Source of the DNA: Microbacterium sp. RURRCA19A
GTDB taxonomy: Bacteria > Actinomycetota > Actinomycetes > Actinomycetales > Microbacteriaceae
Assembly: GCF_900156455.1 (NCBI RefSeq)
Contig: NZ_FTNQ01000001.1
Coordinates: 62,001-126,000 of the forward strand
Reading direction: 5' to 3'
Length of the DNA stretch: 64,000 nt
In this document: one piece after another, positions 1-8,039 of the stretch
Layout: the number at the start of each line of letters is the position of its first letter
How positions within the stretch are numbered: the first letter of the stretch is position 1
Notes under the pieces: model-generated
Seen by the model: only the letters and a program-made list of their open reading frames with translations
Told to the model about the DNA's origin: nothing
The model's database searches: none
Program-made: the position numbers and the translations under genes

Positions 1-174
1 ATGGCAGCCATGAAGCCGCGTACCGGTGACGGACCGATGGAGGCCGTGAAGGAGGGCCGGCTCATCATCGTGCGTGTTCCGCTCGAAGGCGGCGGGCGCC
101 TGGTGGTGTCCGTCAACGACGCCGAGGCCAAAGAACTGTACGACGTTCTCGGTGGTGTCGTCGGCGCAGCCTGA
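1..174 (+). CDS. DUF3117 family small protein
   Basis: The frame opens with ATG at the first base of the window and encodes 57 residues containing MKPRTGDGPMEAVKEG and VPLEGGGRLVV, the conserved core of the actinobacterial DUF3117 family. Family members are about 55-60 residues and usually begin at or just before MAAMKPRTGDG, so the gene is probably complete although nothing upstream can be seen. No signal peptide, membrane segment or catalytic motif is present. The molecular role of the family is not established. A strong hairpin follows the stop codon, so transcription probably ends there. Confidence 0.85.
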   Translation: MAAMKPRTGDGPMEAVKEGRLIIVRVPLEGGGRLVVSVNDAEAKELYDVLGGVVGAA

Positions 175-183
175 CGCATCTTC

Positions 184-220
184 GACGAAGGCCGGTCCCC
201 GCGGGGGCCGGCCTTCGTCG
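184..220. terminator. Bidirectional hairpin terminator
   Basis: A near-perfect inverted repeat (arms CGACGAAGGCCGG and CCGGCCTTCGTCG, continued by a C-run/G-run) lies between the convergent DUF3117 and methyltransferase genes. It has no strong U tract, as is usual in high-GC actinobacteria, and could serve both strands. Confidence 0.75.
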
Positions 221-249
221 TCGGTGGAGGGGTGAGGCGATCACGCCTC

Positions 250-888
250 TCAGGTGATCGGGGTGACCGTCGTCAGTTGGAGGAGTCCCTCGCCGGTGGT
301 CGACAGGGCGCCGAAGACGGCGGGGGAGGTCTGCACCTCCTGGATCAGCGAGCGGTACGCGGTCGTGACGGCATCGCGGCGGACGGGGTCGGCCACGGAC
401 CCCCCGGCGAGCACGCGCGGGACGAGGACCGTGCCTCCGGCACGCACCAGACGCAGACCGTGCTCGACGTACTCGATGACTCCCTCGGCGTCGGCGTCGA
501 TGAGGACGATGTCGTAGGACGCTTCGTTCATCCGCGGGAGGACGTCGGCGGCGCGGCCGGTGATGAACCGGGCGCGAGCCGCGGGAATCCGGGCCTCGGC
601 GAAGGCCGCGCGGGCGGCCCCGAGGTGCTCGGGTTCGCTGTCGATCGTGGTGAGCGTCGCGCGCGGCGAGCCGTGGAGGAGCCAGAGGCCCGAGACGCCG
701 CCGCCCGTGCCGACCTCGACGACGTTGAGGGCTCGGGATGCCGCGGCGAGCACGGCGATCTGCGCGCCGACGGCGGGGCTGATCGGCGCCGCTCCGAGCT
801 CGAGCGCGTGCGCCCGCGCGCGGGCGATGTGCTCCGGCTCGACCGTCGACTCCTGCACGAACCGCTCGTTCGCTTCATAACCGCTCAC
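250..888 (-). CDS. Class I SAM-dependent O-methyltransferase
   Basis: A 212-residue protein of the O-methyltransferase family 3 type. The SAM-binding glycine motif VVEVGTGGGVSGLWLL is near residue 56, the acidic residue after strand 2 is in TIDSEPEH, and the metal/substrate region IVLIDADAEGVIEYV is near residue 126. The start is GTG with a GGGAGG ribosome-binding site about 7 nt upstream. It is divergent from tatB. A methyltransferase of this kind also sits beside sigE-tatB-mrp in mycobacteria (Rv1220c), so the context agrees, but no sigE or rseA is present here. The substrate is unknown; members methylate catechol-like or small phenolic hydroxyls. Confidence 0.85.
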   Translation of the reverse strand: MSGYEANERFVQESTVEPEHIARARAHALELGAAPISPAVGAQIAVLAAASRALNVVEVGTGGGVSGLWLLHGSPRATLTTIDSEPEHLGAARAAFAEARIPAARARFITGRAADVLPRMNEASYDIVLIDADAEGVIEYVEHGLRLVRAGGTVLVPRVLAGGSVADPVRRDAVTTAYRSLIQEVQTSPAVFGALSTTGEGLLQLTTVTPIT

Positions 889-947
889 GTGGACCTCCCC
901 GCTCAGGCTAGACGGGTGGGTGGTGCGGACGGCCGAGGCGCGGCGGG

Positions 948-953
948 TAATCT
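948..953 (+). promoter_or_regulatory. -10 element of tatB (leaderless)
   Basis: TAATCT ends 6 nt before the tatB ATG. No Shine-Dalgarno sequence lies between, so transcription and translation probably start together. Confidence 0.55.
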
Positions 954-959
954 GAACTC

Positions 960-1343
960 ATGTTCTTCGGGCTCACGATCGAGAAGCTTCTGCTGATCGG
1001 TGTGATCGCCGCACTCATCATCGGACCGGAGCGCCTCCCGAAGTATGCGGAGTCGCTCGCTCGCTTGAGCAAGCGTGCGCGCGAGGCGATGCAGGGCGCC
1101 AAGACGCGCATGCGCGACGAGATGGGTCCCGAGTTCGACGACGTCGACTGGCGCAAGCTCGACCCGCGGCAGTACGACCCCCGCCGCATCATCCGTGAGG
1201 CGCTTCTCGAAGACACTCCGACGGCGACGATGCGCGCCGCCGGCGCCGCCGCGCTCGCGACGCAGGCGGCATCCGACAAGCCGGCCGTCGCCCCGATCTT
1301 CGTCCCGGGTGAGACTCCGCCGTTCGACGACGAAGCCACCTGA
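960..1343 (+). CDS. tatB: Sec-independent translocase subunit TatB
   Basis: A 127-residue protein with one N-terminal membrane helix (residues about 4-20, LTIEKLLLIGVIAALIIG), the GPERLP hinge and a charged amphipathic helix (YAESLARLSKRAREAMQGAK), then a flexible acidic tail. This is the TatA/B architecture. The longer amphipathic region and lack of the compact TatA form favour TatB, which with TatC recognises twin-arginine signal peptides at the cytoplasmic membrane. It stands alone and ends 3 nt from the stop of the convergent mrp gene. A possible client lies in this window: the secreted protein at 61751-62260 has a twin-arginine-like leader. Confidence 0.9.
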   Translation: MFFGLTIEKLLLIGVIAALIIGPERLPKYAESLARLSKRAREAMQGAKTRMRDEMGPEFDDVDWRKLDPRQYDPRRIIREALLEDTPTATMRAAGAAALATQAASDKPAVAPIFVPGETPPFDDEAT

Positions 1344-1346
1344 TCC

Positions 1347-2498
1347 TCAGCCGAGGCGCAGCGGCAGCGAGCGTCCCGACAACCCCCGCGGGCGCACCGC
1401 GAGAGCCGCCGCCGCCGCGTCGATGGCGATCGAGGCGGGGTCGTCCGGCCGGGAGATCACGACGGGACGGCCGTCGTCGCCGCCGGTCCTGAGCGCAGGA
1501 CTCAGCGGGACGGATGCCAGCAGCGGCACGTCGTGACCCTCGTTCGACAGCGCACGGGCGACCGCTTCGCCGCCACCCGAGCCGAACAGGTCGAGCAGCG
1601 TCCCGTCGGGCAGGGACATCGCGGCCATGTTCTCGATGACGCCGATGGGCGTCTGACCCGTCTGGCGCGCCACGACACCCGACCGCACGGCCACGTCGGC
1701 GGCGGCGGCCTGCGGGGTCGTCACGACCAGGACGTCCGCGTGGGGGAGGAGTTGTCCGACCGAGATCGCGACATCGCCGGTGCCCGGCGGCATGTCGAGC
1801 AGGAGCACATCGAGGTCGCCGAAGTACACGTCCGTCAGGAACTGCTGGACGGTCCGGTGGAGCATCGGACCGCGCCACGCGACCGCTCCGGCGGCCTCCT
1901 CGCCCGGACGGCGCAGGAACATCCCGATCGAGATCACCTTCACGCCGTAGGCCACCGGCGGGAGGATCAGGTCATCGAGGCGGGTGGGCGCCGGGGGCAG
2001 TCCGTCGGCGTCGACGAGGCCCAGCAGGCCCGGGATGGAGAAGCCGTGGACATCGGCATCCACGAGTCCCACCCGCAGACCACGAGCGGCAAGCGCGACG
2101 GCGAGGTTCGCGGTGAGCGTCGACTTGCCCACGCCCCCCTTGCCGCTGGTCACGGCGATGACACGGGTGAGCGAATCGGGTCCGAACGGCATCTCGCGCT
2201 TCGCCCGGCCGCCCCGGAGACGTTCGGTCAGCGCACGACGCTCGTCGGGCGACATCACCCCGACGGCCACCTCGACCGACGAGACTCCCGCCACGGACGC
2301 CGCCGCGGCCCGGACGTCGCGTTCGATCCGGTCGGCGGCGGGGCATCCGACGATCGTCAGGGCGATACCGACCTCGGCGACGCCGTCGCGCACCGCGATG
2401 TCGCGCACCATGTCGAGCTCGCCGATCGGGCGACGCAACTCGGGGTCGGTGACGGCGGCCACCGCGGTGCGCACGCGGTCGGCGACCGCCTCGCTCAC
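1347..2498 (-). CDS. mrp: Mrp/ApbC family iron-sulfur carrier P-loop ATPase
   Basis: A 383-residue protein with an N-terminal MIP18/DUF59 domain (residues about 5-90; DPELRRPIGELDMVRDI) followed by the Mrp NTPase. The deviant Walker A is VTSGKGGVGKSTLTANLA near residue 125, and LLDMPPGTGD is near residue 230. Mrp proteins bind and transfer Fe-S clusters or aid their assembly. The CxxC pair seen in many homologues is not evident, as in several actinobacterial members. Start choice: GTG at 2498 overlaps the stop of the upstream DUF1003 gene by 4 nt (GTGA). The much longer open frame upstream is a shadow of DUF1003 and the CBS gene. It is the last gene of a three-gene coupled operon. Confidence 0.92.
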   Translation of the reverse strand: MSEAVADRVRTAVAAVTDPELRRPIGELDMVRDIAVRDGVAEVGIALTIVGCPAADRIERDVRAAAASVAGVSSVEVAVGVMSPDERRALTERLRGGRAKREMPFGPDSLTRVIAVTSGKGGVGKSTLTANLAVALAARGLRVGLVDADVHGFSIPGLLGLVDADGLPPAPTRLDDLILPPVAYGVKVISIGMFLRRPGEEAAGAVAWRGPMLHRTVQQFLTDVYFGDLDVLLLDMPPGTGDVAISVGQLLPHADVLVVTTPQAAAADVAVRSGVVARQTGQTPIGVIENMAAMSLPDGTLLDLFGSGGGEAVARALSNEGHDVPLLASVPLSPALRTGGDDGRPVVISRPDDPASIAIDAAAAALAVRPRGLSGRSLPLRLG

Positions 2499-3028
2499 GA
2501 CGTCGCCGACTTCGTCTCGGCGGCGTCGTGGTCGTCGAGACGTTCCAGCGCCGCCTTGAGCTCGGCGCGCAGGCTCTCCTTGGTGATGACCTCGTCGGTC
2601 AGATCGCGCACGGCCATGCGCAGGGCCACGATCTCGCGGGCCAGGTACTCCGTGTCCGCGAGGTTGCGCTCGGCGCGCTGACGGTCCTGCTCGATCTGCA
2701 CCCGGTCGCGGTCGTCCTGACGGTTCTGCGCGAGCAGGATCAGCGGGGCCGCGTACGACGCCTGCAGCGAGAGCACGAGGGTCAAGGCGGTGAACCCGAT
2801 GGCGGCGGAGTCGAAGCGCAGCTCGTCGGGCATGAGGGAGTTCCACCCCATCCACACGACGCAGAACAGCGTCAGCGAGAGGAGGAACGTCGGGGTTCCC
2901 ATCGCCCGCGCCACCCACTCCGTGAAGCGACCGAAGCGGTCGCGGGAGGGCTGCGGCGCGCGGGGGGCGAGCATGCCGGTGCGCCCGCGCGGGGCGTCGA
3001 GGGCGGTCTGTCGTTGTGCACGTGCCAT
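2495..3028 (-). CDS. DUF1003 membrane protein
   Basis: A 177-residue protein matching DUF1003. Two hydrophobic helices (residues about 45-66, TFLLSLTLFCVVWMGWNSL, and about 77-100, IGFTALTLVLSLQASYAAPL) are followed by the typical ILLAQNRQDDRDRVQIEQD segment and a charged, probably coiled-coil tail. The biochemical function is unknown. Its ATG shares one base with the stop of the CBS/MgtE-N gene (TGATG) and its stop overlaps mrp, so the three proteins should be made together. Pairing of DUF1003 with MgtE-type regulatory domains also occurs in mycobacteria (Rv1232c-Rv1233c area) and suggests a link to divalent-cation homeostasis, which is inference. Confidence 0.85.
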   Translation of the reverse strand: MARAQRQTALDAPRGRTGMLAPRAPQPSRDRFGRFTEWVARAMGTPTFLLSLTLFCVVWMGWNSLMPDELRFDSAAIGFTALTLVLSLQASYAAPLILLAQNRQDDRDRVQIEQDRQRAERNLADTEYLAREIVALRMAVRDLTDEVITKESLRAELKAALERLDDHDAAETKSATS

Positions 3029-4347
3029 CAGCGCCTCCTCGGGGTGTGGGTCGTGATCTGGGGGATACTCGCGGTCGCGGTCGGTCGGATCGTCGCCTTG
3101 GGTTTCGGATCATCGCTGTCGTGCGTGCGCCAGTCGTCGGGCAGCAGATAGTCGAGCACGTCGTCGACGCTGACGCAGCCGACGAGGCGGTGCGCCTGAT
3201 CGACGACGGGCAGCGAGACCAAGTTGTAGCTCGCCAGCAGGCGCGCGACCTCGGCCGCCGAGGCATCCGCGGGAACGGGCTCGAGGGTGTCGTCGATGAT
3301 CGCGCCGAGACGCTCGTGCGGGGGATAGCGGAGCATGCGCTGGAAGTGCACGGTCCCCAGCAGCCGGCCCGTGGGCGTCTCGTACGGCGGGAGAGTGATG
3401 AACACGGATGCCGCCAGCGCGGGGTGCAGCTCGTGACGACGGATCAGCGCGAGGGCCTCGGCCACCGTGGCATCCGCCGACAGCACGATGGGCTCGGGCG
3501 TCATCAGGCCACCGGCGGTATCGGGGCCGTACTGCAGCAGGGCGCGGACGTCGTCGGCCTCTTCGGGCTCCATCAGTTCGAGGAGCTGCTCGGAACGCGA
3601 CTCGGGGAGCTGGCCGAGGAGGTCGGCCGCGTCGTCGGGCTCCATGGCATCCAGGATGTCGGCGGCGCGTTCGTCGCCGAGCTGCTCGAGGATGTGCACC
3701 TGTTCGTCTTCGGGCATCTCTTCGAGGGCGTCGGCGAGACGGTCGTCGCTGAGTTCCTCGGCCACCTCGATGAGGCGCTCCTCGGGGAGGTCGAGGAGCG
3801 TGTTGGCGAGGTCGGCGGGCTTCAGCTCGGAGTACGTCGCGACGAGCTGCTCGGCGGACTGGGCTTCTCCGGGGGTCTGGTTCTCGCGCACCGCGCTCCA
3901 GGCGGCGAACGTCGTCGCCCCCTTCGCGAACGGGGACGCGCTCGTGCGCGGGCGGCGCAGGAACAGCTGTCCCACGTCCCACTCGCCGAGACGATTGCGT
4001 TCGATCGCGACGTCTTCGATCACGGCGTCGCCGGAGCCGTCGACCAGGTGGACGCGGCGGCCGAGCATCTCGGCCATGACCCGCACCTCACCGCCGCGCT
4101 GCTGGAAGCGGCGGACGTTGATGAGGCCGGTCGTGATGACTTGCCCTGCCTGGATGGAGGTGACGCGCCCGATGGACACGAACACATGTCGTCGGCCGGG
4201 GATCTCGACGACGAGGCCCACGACGCGCGGCGCATCCGACGCGCGGTAGATCACCACGACGTCGCGCACTTTCCCGAGGCGGTCGCCCGCGGGATCGAAC
4301 ACCGTGCAGCCCGCCAAGCGGGCGACGAAAACCCTTTGCGTGCTCAC
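3028..4347 (-). CDS. PRC-barrel / MgtE-N / CBS-pair protein without transporter domain
   Basis: A 439-residue protein. An N-terminal PRC-barrel-like domain (residues about 5-130; FDPAGDRLGKVRDVVV) is followed by an MgtE N-terminal superhelical domain (about 165-275; repeats LLDLPEERLIEVAEEL, LEEMPEDEQVHILEQL, MEPDDAADLLGQL) and two CBS motifs (about 280-405; GGLMTPEPIVL, LPVVDQAHRLVGCVSVDDVLDYL). In MgtE these domains sense Mg2+ and gate the channel. The five-helix transmembrane domain is missing and no hydrophobic helix replaces it, so this is a soluble sensor or adaptor rather than a transporter. GTG start, with a -10-like box 6 nt upstream. First gene of the operon with DUF1003 and mrp. 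Confidence 0.85.
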   Translation of the reverse strand: MSTQRVFVARLAGCTVFDPAGDRLGKVRDVVVIYRASDAPRVVGLVVEIPGRRHVFVSIGRVTSIQAGQVITTGLINVRRFQQRGGEVRVMAEMLGRRVHLVDGSGDAVIEDVAIERNRLGEWDVGQLFLRRPRTSASPFAKGATTFAAWSAVRENQTPGEAQSAEQLVATYSELKPADLANTLLDLPEERLIEVAEELSDDRLADALEEMPEDEQVHILEQLGDERAADILDAMEPDDAADLLGQLPESRSEQLLELMEPEEADDVRALLQYGPDTAGGLMTPEPIVLSADATVAEALALIRRHELHPALAASVFITLPPYETPTGRLLGTVHFQRMLRYPPHERLGAIIDDTLEPVPADASAAEVARLLASYNLVSLPVVDQAHRLVGCVSVDDVLDYLLPDDWRTHDSDDPKPKATIRPTATASIPQITTHTPRRR

Positions 4348-4353
4348 CGTCCC

Positions 4354-4359
4354 AGCGTA
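4354..4359 (-). promoter_or_regulatory. -10 element of the CBS-DUF1003-mrp operon (leaderless)
   Basis: TACGCT on the minus strand is separated by GGGACG from the GTG start at 4347. Confidence 0.5.
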
Positions 4360-4418
4360 GTCCGCGAACCCTCGGGGGAGCCGACCGTGGCGGCGGGGCC
4401 GCGTGACAAGATGGGGAA

Positions 4419-5150
4419 ATGAGCATGTTCGCGGGGCAGATGGGAGCGGGTCGGGACGAGGTCGGCGAGAAGGTCGCGTCGTTCCCGACGTACGAGAAGG
4501 CGCAGAAGGCGGTCTCCTCGCTCATCGCGGGCGAGGTCCCCGCGCGCGACATCGCGATCGTCGGATCCGGGCTCCGTTCGATCGAGCGCATCACCGGCCG
4601 TCTCGGTTACGCCACGGCGGCGCGTTCGGGAGCCCTGAACGGTCTGATGCTGGGCTTGCTGTTCGCGTTCATCTTCGTGCTCGGCACGCCCACGGCCCAG
4701 ATCTCGGCGTTCCTCGGCGTGCTGCTGGTCGGTATGGCACTCGGCATGCTCCTGAGCCTCGGCACGTACTCGATCGTGCGTCGCCGTCGCGACTTCGCGT
4801 CCGTCATGCAGGTGACCGCCGACCACTACGACGTGTGCGTCGCCGCTCCGAGCCTCGCGAAGGCGCGTGGCATCCTCGGGCCTGCCGGCGCGTCCCGCAC
4901 CGTCGTGGCGCGTCCGGCCGCACCGGCCGACACGGCTCCGCCCCTGTACGGCGAGCGGGTGCAGAACCCCGGCGCCGCGGGCCCTGCGGTGCCGCCGCGT
5001 CCGCCCGTGCCGTCGCGTCCCGTTGACGACGAGCCCCCGCGGTACGGGGAGCGCGTGACACCGCAGAGCGCTCCGCCGACGTCGCCCGCGGAGTCGGAGC
5101 CCGGCTCCGACGGGGCGCCCGAGTCGGACCCGTCGCGCGACGACCGGTGA
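4419..5150 (+). CDS. General stress protein 17M-like membrane protein
   Basis: A 243-residue protein. Residues about 18-60 (EKVASFPTYEKAQKAVSSLI, DIAIVGSGLRSIERITG) match the general-stress-protein-17M/YflT-like domain found at the N-terminus of actinobacterial membrane proteins. Two membrane helices follow (about 72-92 and 94-115), then a soluble segment and a proline-rich acidic tail. The tail carries two similar motifs, PPLYGERVQ and PPRYGERVT. Function is unknown. A homologous gene follows the DUF1003/CBS genes in mycobacteria (Rv1234), so the order is conserved. The start at 4419 has GGGGAA just upstream. The stop overlaps the next gene by 4 nt. Confidence 0.75.
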   Translation: MSMFAGQMGAGRDEVGEKVASFPTYEKAQKAVSSLIAGEVPARDIAIVGSGLRSIERITGRLGYATAARSGALNGLMLGLLFAFIFVLGTPTAQISAFLGVLLVGMALGMLLSLGTYSIVRRRRDFASVMQVTADHYDVCVAAPSLAKARGILGPAGASRTVVARPAAPADTAPPLYGERVQNPGAAGPAVPPRPPVPSRPVDDEPPRYGERVTPQSAPPTSPAESEPGSDGAPESDPSRDDR

Positions 5151-5824
5151 CCGCGCGTCCCGTTCGGATCCCCGTCGCACTCCCGGCGGGCGAGTCCGAG
5201 GTGTCGGGACTGTGGGCCGACGTCGCGGGCGCACAGACGACGATCGCGTTGGCGCACGGTGCCGGCGCCGGCATGACGCACCCGTTCCTGGCAGGGCTCG
5301 CGGCAGCCCTCGTGGAGGACGGTGTCTCCGTGCTCCGGTTCGTCTTCCCGTACGTCGAGGCTGGACGACGCATGCCCGGCCCCGCCGCTCAGGCCGTCGC
5401 CACGTGGGCGGCAGTGCAGGGGTGGCTGTCGGATCAGGGGGTCGGGTCGTTCGTCGCGGCGGGTAAGTCGTACGGCGGTCGCATGGCCTCGGTCGCGGCC
5501 GCCGAGCGAGAGATCACGCCCCGGGCGCTCGTCTACCTCGGATACCCGTTGCACCCTCCGGGACGACCCGACAAGCCGCGGGCGGATCACCTTCCCACGA
5601 TCTCCGCTCCGCAGCTGTTCGTGGAGGGGGAGAACGACCCGTTCATCGCGCCACGGGAGCAGTTCGAGGCGGTCGTCGCAACGTGCCGAGATGCCCGTGT
5701 CCACTGGATCGAGGGGGCGAATCACTCCTTCGAGGTGAAGGGCGCGCGTCGGCCCGCCGAGGAGATCGGCGCCGGACTGGCACCGGTGGTGGCGGAGTTT
5801 GTGGCGGGGCTCGGCGGCAGCTAG
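5147..5824 (+). CDS. KANL3/Tex30-type alpha/beta hydrolase
   Basis: A 225-residue alpha/beta hydrolase. The oxyanion region ALAHGAGAGMTHPFL is near residue 35, the nucleophile elbow GKSYGGRMAS near residue 106, the acidic residue in FVEGENDPF near residue 163 and the catalytic histidine in IEGANHSFEV near residue 190. This is the dienelactone-hydrolase-like KANL3/Tex30 subgroup, whose substrate is not known. The start is GTG, overlapping the previous stop (GTGA), so it is translationally coupled to the stress-protein gene. No signal peptide; cytoplasmic. Confidence 0.82.
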   Translation: MTARPVRIPVALPAGESEVSGLWADVAGAQTTIALAHGAGAGMTHPFLAGLAAALVEDGVSVLRFVFPYVEAGRRMPGPAAQAVATWAAVQGWLSDQGVGSFVAAGKSYGGRMASVAAAEREITPRALVYLGYPLHPPGRPDKPRADHLPTISAPQLFVEGENDPFIAPREQFEAVVATCRDARVHWIEGANHSFEVKGARRPAEEIGAGLAPVVAEFVAGLGGS

Positions 5825-6315
5825 CGGGGCGGCGGCTCGGTGGAGGCGTCCTCGACGCCACAGCGAGATATCGCAAGGAGCTCGACTGCCTTTCCTTCGT
5901 CGAGTGTGGACTGCTCGGCGGAGAGTGTCATTCGGGGCGAATCGCGCACCAGGTAGACGAATGCCCGTTTGGTCGGCACTCCGAGTTCCTCTCTCGTCCA
6001 ACCGCCTCCGAGGAGATCGGGCAGCTGCTGAAGGAATGCCTCCACGTCGAAGTCGTCGGGCACCGCAACTTTCCATTGACCCGTGTAGAACGCCCCGCCC
6101 CCCTTGGGATTCAGGAGAAGTTTGTCGTCGCACCCATAGGGCTCGAACTCGGGCGTACGTTCGATCCGGCCAGGCTCGGGGAGGAGATCGACTACTTCCT
6201 GGAGTGCGTCGAGTGTTTCCTGCCGGACCTCCGAGTAAGTCGGTCGTTGCGTACAGCCGGCCATCAACAGAACGACGCTGAGAGAGACTGCGAGAAAGAC
6301 TGCTCGGCGCTTCAT
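5821..6315 (-). CDS. Two-cysteine lipoprotein, copy A
   Basis: A 164-residue lipoprotein: MKRR, a hydrophobic stretch and the lipobox LMAGC put the lipidated Cys at residue 21. The mature part has two further cysteines, in YGCDDKLLL and LLAISRCGVED, and a central TGQWKV motif. The three lipoproteins at 41061-42594 share this pattern (Cys, TGQxKV, Cys near the end), so all belong to one otherwise unrecognised family, presumably with a disulfide. ATG at 6315 overlaps the hydrolase stop (ATGA); the longer open frame upstream is a shadow of the hydrolase. The stop is 4 nt from the convergent hydrolase gene. Role unknown; a partner or immunity-type role for the co-encoded hydrolase is speculation. 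Confidence 0.75.
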   Translation of the reverse strand: MKRRAVFLAVSLSVVLLMAGCTQRPTYSEVRQETLDALQEVVDLLPEPGRIERTPEFEPYGCDDKLLLNPKGGGAFYTGQWKVAVPDDFDVEAFLQQLPDLLGGGWTREELGVPTKRAFVYLVRDSPRMTLSAEQSTLDEGKAVELLAISRCGVEDASTEPPPR

Positions 6316-8039
6316 TCGGTCCCGCCGCCGAGAGCTAGTGTCTGCTTCACCTGATTCAGAACCTTTCCATTGATCGACTCGTCGTCGCTCATCAGCGCGC
6401 TGTGGTGATCGATGCTCTGATCGATGATGCGGGGGAGATAGAACGGCTGGCCGGTGACGGCTGTGGCGGTCACGGCGAAAGGATCGAACCCGGGGATTCC
6501 CGTGTTGACGACGTGCACTCCGGGGAACGACTCGGGCGCCACGCTGAAACCCACCGGTCCGAAGCCGACACCGGCGTAGTACCGGTTGATGTCGTCGGGT
6601 GCTTGCGCCGCGAAGTACGTGGTGTCGGGATGCGGCTCGTAGGGGCCGATGGCACCGACGCTCGCCGCGAGGAACCGTGTGTCGACCACGCCGCCGTGCT
6701 TCTCCGCCTCGCTGCCGACGGCACCGCCGTACGAATGCTCGTAGCTCATCGTCCAGAGGTCGGGGCGCACGGCATTCATCCCCTGGACGAATCGTCCGTA
6801 CGCCCAGCCGCAGTCTTCGGCCATCAAGTTCCACTGCGGACCGGTTTTGAGAATGTCGAGGTCGATCTGCGGCATCGGCCCGGTCATCACGGTGAACGCG
6901 AGCACGGATCCACCCCCAGATTTCACCTGCCAGTCGGCGAATCGCGTCAGCGGCTGCTCGGACATGAACGCCTCGGCGTCGGTGTTCGTCCCCGGAACGA
7001 CGAAGAGCGCCGCCTTCGCCGTGGACGGGTCGCCCGCCATCTCGATCAATGAGCCGTGCGCCGGATCCCAGGCGTACAGCTGCGTGGTGCCGTTCGCGAC
7101 GGCGTCGAAGTACGCGATCTCGCGGTCGAGGCGAGCGCGTTCCGCCCGGCGATCGAGTACCTCGAGAGCGTTCGCTCGGGAGCGCGGGGCGCGCAGCGCC
7201 TCGAGAGCCTGTCGTCGCGTCCGCAACTCGCGCAGATACTCGCTCGCGCGACCACGGTTCGCTTCGATGCGGTCGGTGATCGCCACCCCGTCGAGGTTGC
7301 CGACCAGTCCGGGCGCGTGCGTCACGAGAGCGCCGGCCGCACGTCGATCGAGGCGCGACCACCATTCGGCGACCTGAGCGGGGTCGGTGCCGCGGATGAT
7401 GCCCGCCCATTCGGGATGGTCCGCGAGCAGCCGCGCGGGATCGGGCCCCGAGGCCAGTCGTTCCAGCAGCGCGAGGCCCGCGGCGTCCGAGAGGGAACGC
7501 ACGGGCTCTGGCCTCTCGGGACCGCTCCACGCCGCCAGCGATGCCCAGGCGACATCCGGTATCGCGCGGAGCGCGTGGGCGCACCGGCGGCTCGCGTCGT
7601 CATATGCCTCGTCGAGGCCCGCGGCTTCACGCGAGAGGCCGCTGGCCCACTCGTCGCGGCGGCGTTCGTTCAGCTCCGTCGCCGGCCCGCCGACGCTCTC
7701 GTCCCAGAGATCCGTCGGCGGACCGGCATCCCATCGGTCGGAGAGGAGGGCGCCACGGTGCGCGAGGTCGTCGATCTCGTCCGCGAACTGTTCCAGCGCA
7801 CGACCCGCCGCGGCGAGACCGTCGGCGATCTCCTCCGCGGCCGGATGCGTTGTGGCGAGCGCGGTGTGCAGGAGGTCCGCTTCCGGGGCGCGGTAGCCCT
7901 CGGGCAGCAGACTCCAGGCGAACAGCGCCCGCGTGACCAGGAATTCGTACCGTTCCGACGTCGTCCGCAGGCGAGCCGCGTTCTCGCGCAGACGTTGCGG
8001 CTCCGCCGGGGGATCGGGAATCGTGATCGCGGCGCTCAC
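6312..8039 (-). CDS. Large alpha/beta-hydrolase-fold protein with helical N-terminal domain, copy A
   Basis: A 575-residue protein. Residues 1 to about 190 are helical and alanine-rich, resembling WXG100/LXG-type domains (RLRENAARLRTTSERYEFL). A linker follows (LERLASGPDPARLLADHPEW), then a DUF1023-like hydrolase domain from about residue 200. Visible elements are VVPGTNTDAEAFM, the nucleophile-elbow-like EHSYGGAVG near residue 435 and a histidine-rich region IDHHSALM near residue 550. The usual G of GHSYG is E here. No signal peptide is seen, so export by a type VII-like route or a cytoplasmic role are both open. Its GTG overlaps the upstream small gene (GTGA), and its stop overlaps the lipoprotein gene (ATGA). 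A related, frameshifted copy lies at 42591-44388. Confidence 0.75.
   Translation of the reverse strand: MSAAITIPDPPAEPQRLRENAARLRTTSERYEFLVTRALFAWSLLPEGYRAPEADLLHTALATTHPAAEEIADGLAAAGRALEQFADEIDDLAHRGALLSDRWDAGPPTDLWDESVGGPATELNERRRDEWASGLSREAAGLDEAYDDASRRCAHALRAIPDVAWASLAAWSGPERPEPVRSLSDAAGLALLERLASGPDPARLLADHPEWAGIIRGTDPAQVAEWWSRLDRRAAGALVTHAPGLVGNLDGVAITDRIEANRGRASEYLRELRTRRQALEALRAPRSRANALEVLDRRAERARLDREIAYFDAVANGTTQLYAWDPAHGSLIEMAGDPSTAKAALFVVPGTNTDAEAFMSEQPLTRFADWQVKSGGGSVLAFTVMTGPMPQIDLDILKTGPQWNLMAEDCGWAYGRFVQGMNAVRPDLWTMSYEHSYGGAVGSEAEKHGGVVDTRFLAASVGAIGPYEPHPDTTYFAAQAPDDINRYYAGVGFGPVGFSVAPESFPGVHVVNTGIPGFDPFAVTATAVTGQPFYLPRIIDQSIDHHSALMSDDESINGKVLNQVKQTLALGGGTE

Noticed and set aside
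1347..3266. Mrp as a 639-residue protein
   Set aside because: The N-terminal 256 codons are out-of-frame shadows of DUF1003 and the CBS gene; GTG 2498 gives the normal length and a GTGA overlap.
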